Positions 50,496 to 52,433 of a stretch of 52,433 bases of DNA are shown here, one piece after another. Under the pieces are notes generated by a model. It worked only from the letters and a program-made list of their open reading frames with translations. It had not been told where the DNA came from and made no database searches. The stretch's first letter is position 1; the number at the start of each line of letters is the position of its first letter. Position numbers and translations under genes: made by a program. This DNA comes from Candidatus Ornithoclostridium faecavium (lineage in GTDB: Bacteria > Bacillota > Clostridia > Christensenellales > UBA3700), in NCBI GenBank assembly GCA_018714045.1, contig DVNX01000089.1:1-52433 (forward strand), written 5' to 3'.

Positions 50496-51383
50496 TTAAA
50501 TTGTATTTGAGTGAGTTCTGTATTGTACAGGACTCATTCCTTTTAATTTGAGAGATATTCTTGTATTGTTGTAGTAATGAATATACTCTTCCAGACAGTG
50601 GACGAATTCGTCCACTGTCTCAAATTTTTCGCCGTAGTACATTTCTGTTTTAAGTCTGCCAAAAAAGTTCTCCATCGGACTGTTGTCCAGGCAGTTTCCC
50701 TTCCTTGACATACTTTGCTTTATATTGCGTTTTGCAAGTATTCTTTGGTATTCTTTCATCTGGTATTGCCACCCTTGGTCTGAGTGGAGTATAGGTCTTG
50801 CTTTTTCAGGCAGTACTTTATCTAATTTTGCAAGCATTTCTCTTGTCTGTCTGAAGTTCGGACTATCGGATATTTCATAACAGAGTATTTCTCTGTTGTA
50901 CAGATCCATTATGGGAGACAGATACAGCTTTTTTTCGCATACGTTGAATTCCGTTATGTCTGTCGTCAGCTTTTCATACGGTCTTTCGCAATTAAAGTCT
51001 CTTGCAAGAATATTTGCTGCGACTTTGCCTACTTCGCCCTTGTAAGATTTATACTTGTTTTTCCGCTGTTTTCCTTTGAGATTCAGACTTTTCATTAGCT
51101 TTAATACGGTTTTATGGTTTATTTCATACCCTTTTTGCCGCATTGCAATTCCTATTCGCCTGTATCCGTATCTGCCTTTGTTTTCTCTGAATATCTCGGC
51201 TATATCTTGCTTTTCAGCTTCGTATTTGTCTTTTCCTCTCTGTTTGTAAAAGTAATAATACGTGCTCCTTGCCGTTTTGCATACTCTCAGTATTTTGTTT
51301 AGCGGATATTTTTGCCTTAGCTCAGATACTATTTCCGCTTTTTGCCGTTCTTTCGCTCTTCCGCTCGAACTAAGGCATCTAAT
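50496..51383 (-). CDS. IS3 transposase, integrase part (OrfB)
   Basis: Made as the C-terminal part of a fused transposase by -1 frameshifting; the frame is open from the slippery run at 51383-51389. An internal ATG at 51143 would give 215 aa. In that numbering the catalytic triad is Asp62 (LTTDITEF), Asp122 (HSDQGWQY) and Glu158 (NSPMENFFGRLK), with exactly 35 residues between the last two. The upstream part has an HTH_21-like segment (NKGRYGYRRIGIAMRQKGY). The frame is intact, so the element may be active. Confidence 0.9.
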   Translation of the reverse strand: MRCLSSSGRAKERQKAEIVSELRQKYPLNKILRVCKTARSTYYYFYKQRGKDKYEAEKQDIAEIFRENKGRYGYRRIGIAMRQKGYEINHKTVLKLMKSLNLKGKQRKNKYKSYKGEVGKVAANILARDFNCERPYEKLTTDITEFNVCEKKLYLSPIMDLYNREILCYEISDSPNFRQTREMLAKLDKVLPEKARPILHSDQGWQYQMKEYQRILAKRNIKQSMSRKGNCLDNSPMENFFGRLKTEMYYGEKFETVDEFVHCLEEYIHYYNNTRISLKLKGMSPVQYRTHSNTI

Positions 51384-51733
51384 TTTTTTAAGTATTCTAT
51401 CTCTATTTGCGCATATTCCAATTCTTCTTTCAGTCTCTGGTTTTCCGCAATAAGATCTTCTTCTACCGCTTTATCCAACGTCCGCTTTCTCGGTCTCACG
51501 GCTCCCTTTCGTCCTCTTCTTTCTGCCATTAATCCGGCTTCTCCTTTTTCTAAATATATACGTTCCCACAATTTAAGCCTTGTACGATAATGCGATTCTT
51601 CCGCCCTGCTTTTAGTGTCCCAATACTTGCGTACCGTCTCTCGGTATCCTAAATTGTTGTTTAACATATCCAGTATAACAGATATCTTGAACTCTACGCC
51701 ATACTTCTTTTGCTTTTGTCCTTTTTTTGCCAT
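51329..51733 (-). CDS. IS3 transposase, DNA-binding part (OrfA)
   Basis: 134 aa with an N-terminal helix-turn-helix (FKISVILDMLNNNLGYRETV), a basic middle, and a C-terminal leucine-zipper-like coil (LIAENQRLKEELEYAQIEIE). An A-AAA-AAA slippery heptamer in the right frame lies at 51389-51383; a second, weaker AAA-AAG site lies near 51343-51338. Either could produce the OrfAB fusion. The ribosome site GGAGG at 51748-51744 is buried in the right-end palindrome. Confidence 0.9.
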   Translation of the reverse strand: MAKKGQKQKKYGVEFKISVILDMLNNNLGYRETVRKYWDTKSRAEESHYRTRLKLWERIYLEKGEAGLMAERRGRKGAVRPRKRTLDKAVEEDLIAENQRLKEELEYAQIEIEYLKKLDALVRAEERKNGKKRK

Positions 51734-51739
51734 AAAATA

Positions 51740-51773
51740 TGCACCTCCAAAAGTGTCTAACTTTTGGGGTGCA
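51740..51773. repeat. Palindromic right end of the IS3 element
   Basis: TGCACCTCCAAAAG (51740-51753), 7-nt loop, CTTTTGGGGTGCA (51761-51773); one bulge. The terminal inverted repeat is therefore half of a hairpin that hides the OrfA ribosome site when transcription enters from outside. This protects against expression by read-through, as known for other insertion sequences. Confidence 0.75.
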
Positions 51774-51805
51774 CATCATTTGGCGGGGTTTTTCAAAAAA
51801 GAAAA

Positions 51806-52003
51806 TTATTTAAGCTTTTCAACATCATCAATATAGATAGAAACCTCTCCACATTTAGGACAGATTGCTACTTTAGGTTTACCCATTCTGCCACCAAACA
51901 ACTTGTTTTCATCTGATGATAAAATGATACCATACCCAGCTCCCTCGACCTTGATTGCACAGTTTTCTTTCATTTCACTTCCACAGCGAATACACTTACG
52001 CAT
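51806..52003 (-). CDS. Small zinc-ribbon protein
   Basis: 65 aa with two CxxC knuckles: MRKCIRCGSEM at the N-terminus and ICPKCGEVSIYI near the C-terminus. Between them is a glycine-rich beta segment (VEGAGYGIILSSDE). Such proteins bind zinc structurally; the role is unknown. GGAGG lies 10 nt before the ATG. The gene is more AT-rich than the main chromosome genes and sits between the IS right end and the solitary IS-end copy. Confidence 0.75.
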   Translation of the reverse strand: MRKCIRCGSEMKENCAIKVEGAGYGIILSSDENKLFGGRMGKPKVAICPKCGEVSIYIDDVEKLK

Positions 52004-52074
52004 AAATTAAGAACCTCCCAAATTACAAACTTTTTTTAAGTATACCACATTAGACTACAAAAGGAAAGTATATT

Positions 52075-52125
52075 ATGACCCAAAAGAAAGCCCCGCCGAT
52101 GATATGCACCTCCAAAAGTGTCTAA
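52075..52125 (+). other. Short frame interrupted by the solitary IS-end copy
   Basis: An ATG at 52075 with AAAGGAAAG upstream opens a 16-codon frame (MTQKKAPPM...) that runs into the palindromic IS-end copy and stops there. It could be the remnant of a gene start or a chance frame divergent from the zinc-ribbon gene. Confidence 0.25.
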
Positions 52126-52158
52126 CTTTTGGGGTGCACATCAAAAGCGGCGGCTTTT
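52088..52158. repeat. Solitary IS right-end copy nested in a terminator-like hairpin
   Basis: Positions 52102-52143 are identical, over 42 bp, to the IS3 right end and its flank (51737-51778). Outside this core, AAAGCCCCGCCG on the left pairs with CGGCGGCTTTTTT on the right, making one long imperfect palindrome ending in a T-run on the plus strand. No transposase accompanies it. Confidence 0.75.
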
Positions 52159-52433
52159 TTATAGTTATAATACTTAAAAAATTAACGTCTCGTCAAAATA
52201 ATATATAAAACAACAGTTCTCTGAGCGTAGAGTACCGAATTGTAATTTTCAAAACAAAATCTTAGCGAAAAAGCATGCGGTCGCTACAGTTTTAAATTCA
52301 CAAATTTAAGTTCAGACAAGATGATGCGCAAGGGTAATGCTCTTGCGGTATTACCTTTGCGCATCAACGAAGTATCAACACTACCCAACTAATTTACTGC
52401 GAAGCATAATTTGCCGAAGGGAACTGAGTCGAG
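52159..52433. other. AT-rich end of window with one strong hairpin
   Basis: No gene is visible. At 52322-52366 a 17-bp inverted repeat with one mismatch (TGATGCGCAAGGGTAAT / ATTACCTTTGCGCATCA) encloses an 11-nt loop. No T-run follows either arm, so it is not a typical terminator. It may be an RNA structure or the end of an element that continues beyond the window. Confidence 0.4.

Larger units (their letters stand above)
50467..51773 (-). mobile_element. IS3-family insertion sequence, about 1.3 kb
   Basis: Bounded by 20-bp terminal inverted repeats (50467-50486 and 51754-51773; TGAACCCCAAAAGTTGGACA and its partner with two mismatches). Two overlapping minus-strand frames encode an HTH protein and a DD(35)E integrase, the classical IS3 arrangement with -1 frameshifting. 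No matching target duplication of 3-5 bp is visible, so the flanks may have been altered. It lies just after nrdD, 41 bp from its stop codon, and may have displaced the nrdD terminator. Confidence 0.92.

Overview
The window reads as the chromosome of a strictly anaerobic, fermentative member of the Bacillota (Clostridia). The evidence is an oxygen-sensitive class III ribonucleotide reductase with its radical-SAM activase, an iron-type alcohol dehydrogenase, strong GGAGG ribosome sites, consensus sigma-A promoters, lipobox-type lipoproteins, and intracellular glycosidases with GPH-type sugar symporters. Base composition is near 50% G+C. A gut commensal of the Christensenellales type would fit, but that placement is impression, not proof. 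I see no tRNA, rRNA or CRISPR array.

Layout. 1-5.9 kb: a truncated P-type ATPase, then translationally coupled GH36 alpha-galactosidase and GH20 hexosaminidase genes. 5.9-8.4 kb: an 827-residue membrane/coiled-coil protein whose C-terminus resembles ribosomal protein uL15. 8.5-16.6 kb: housekeeping genes (HAD phosphatase, thiamine pyrophosphokinase and alcohol dehydrogenase as one overlapping operon; a thioesterase; a 2-hydroxyacid dehydrogenase with an ABC exporter; thioredoxin reductase; an HD-domain hydrolase). 16.6-17.5 kb: small genes and a 280-bp element with 27-bp terminal inverted repeats beside a gene fragment. 17.6-25 kb: a 989-residue lipoprotein, glmM with a free-standing GlmU-type acetyltransferase domain, and unknown secreted proteins. 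25.1-29.3 kb: a flavin reductase, DAHP synthase, and a copper ATPase with a CopZ-like domain at its C-terminus.

29.5-46 kb is the most coherent block: fifteen minus-strand genes with almost no spacing, probably one long operon read from a promoter at 46.0 kb and facing a divergent AraC-type regulator. The promoter-proximal part encodes all five steps from glucuronate to pyruvate plus glyceraldehyde 3-phosphate (UxaC, mannonate oxidoreductase, UxuA, KdgK, Eda). The distal part encodes three Gfo/Idh/MocA oxidoreductases, a xylose-isomerase-like TIM barrel protein, a six-hairpin glycosidase, a GPH symporter, a lipoprotein, a PHP hydrolase with a partner beta-domain, and a degenerate GDPD-like protein. 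This looks like an uncharacterised uronate/glycoside pathway, perhaps using keto-sugar intermediates.

46.9-50.4 kb holds nrdG and nrdD. nrdD has a consensus promoter covered by two NrdR-type boxes and encodes a C-terminal glutaredoxin-like domain. 50.5-51.8 kb is an IS3-family insertion sequence; a solitary exact copy of its palindromic right end lies about 365 bp further on, beyond a zinc-ribbon gene. The last 270 bp are AT-rich, with one strong hairpin and no recognisable gene.
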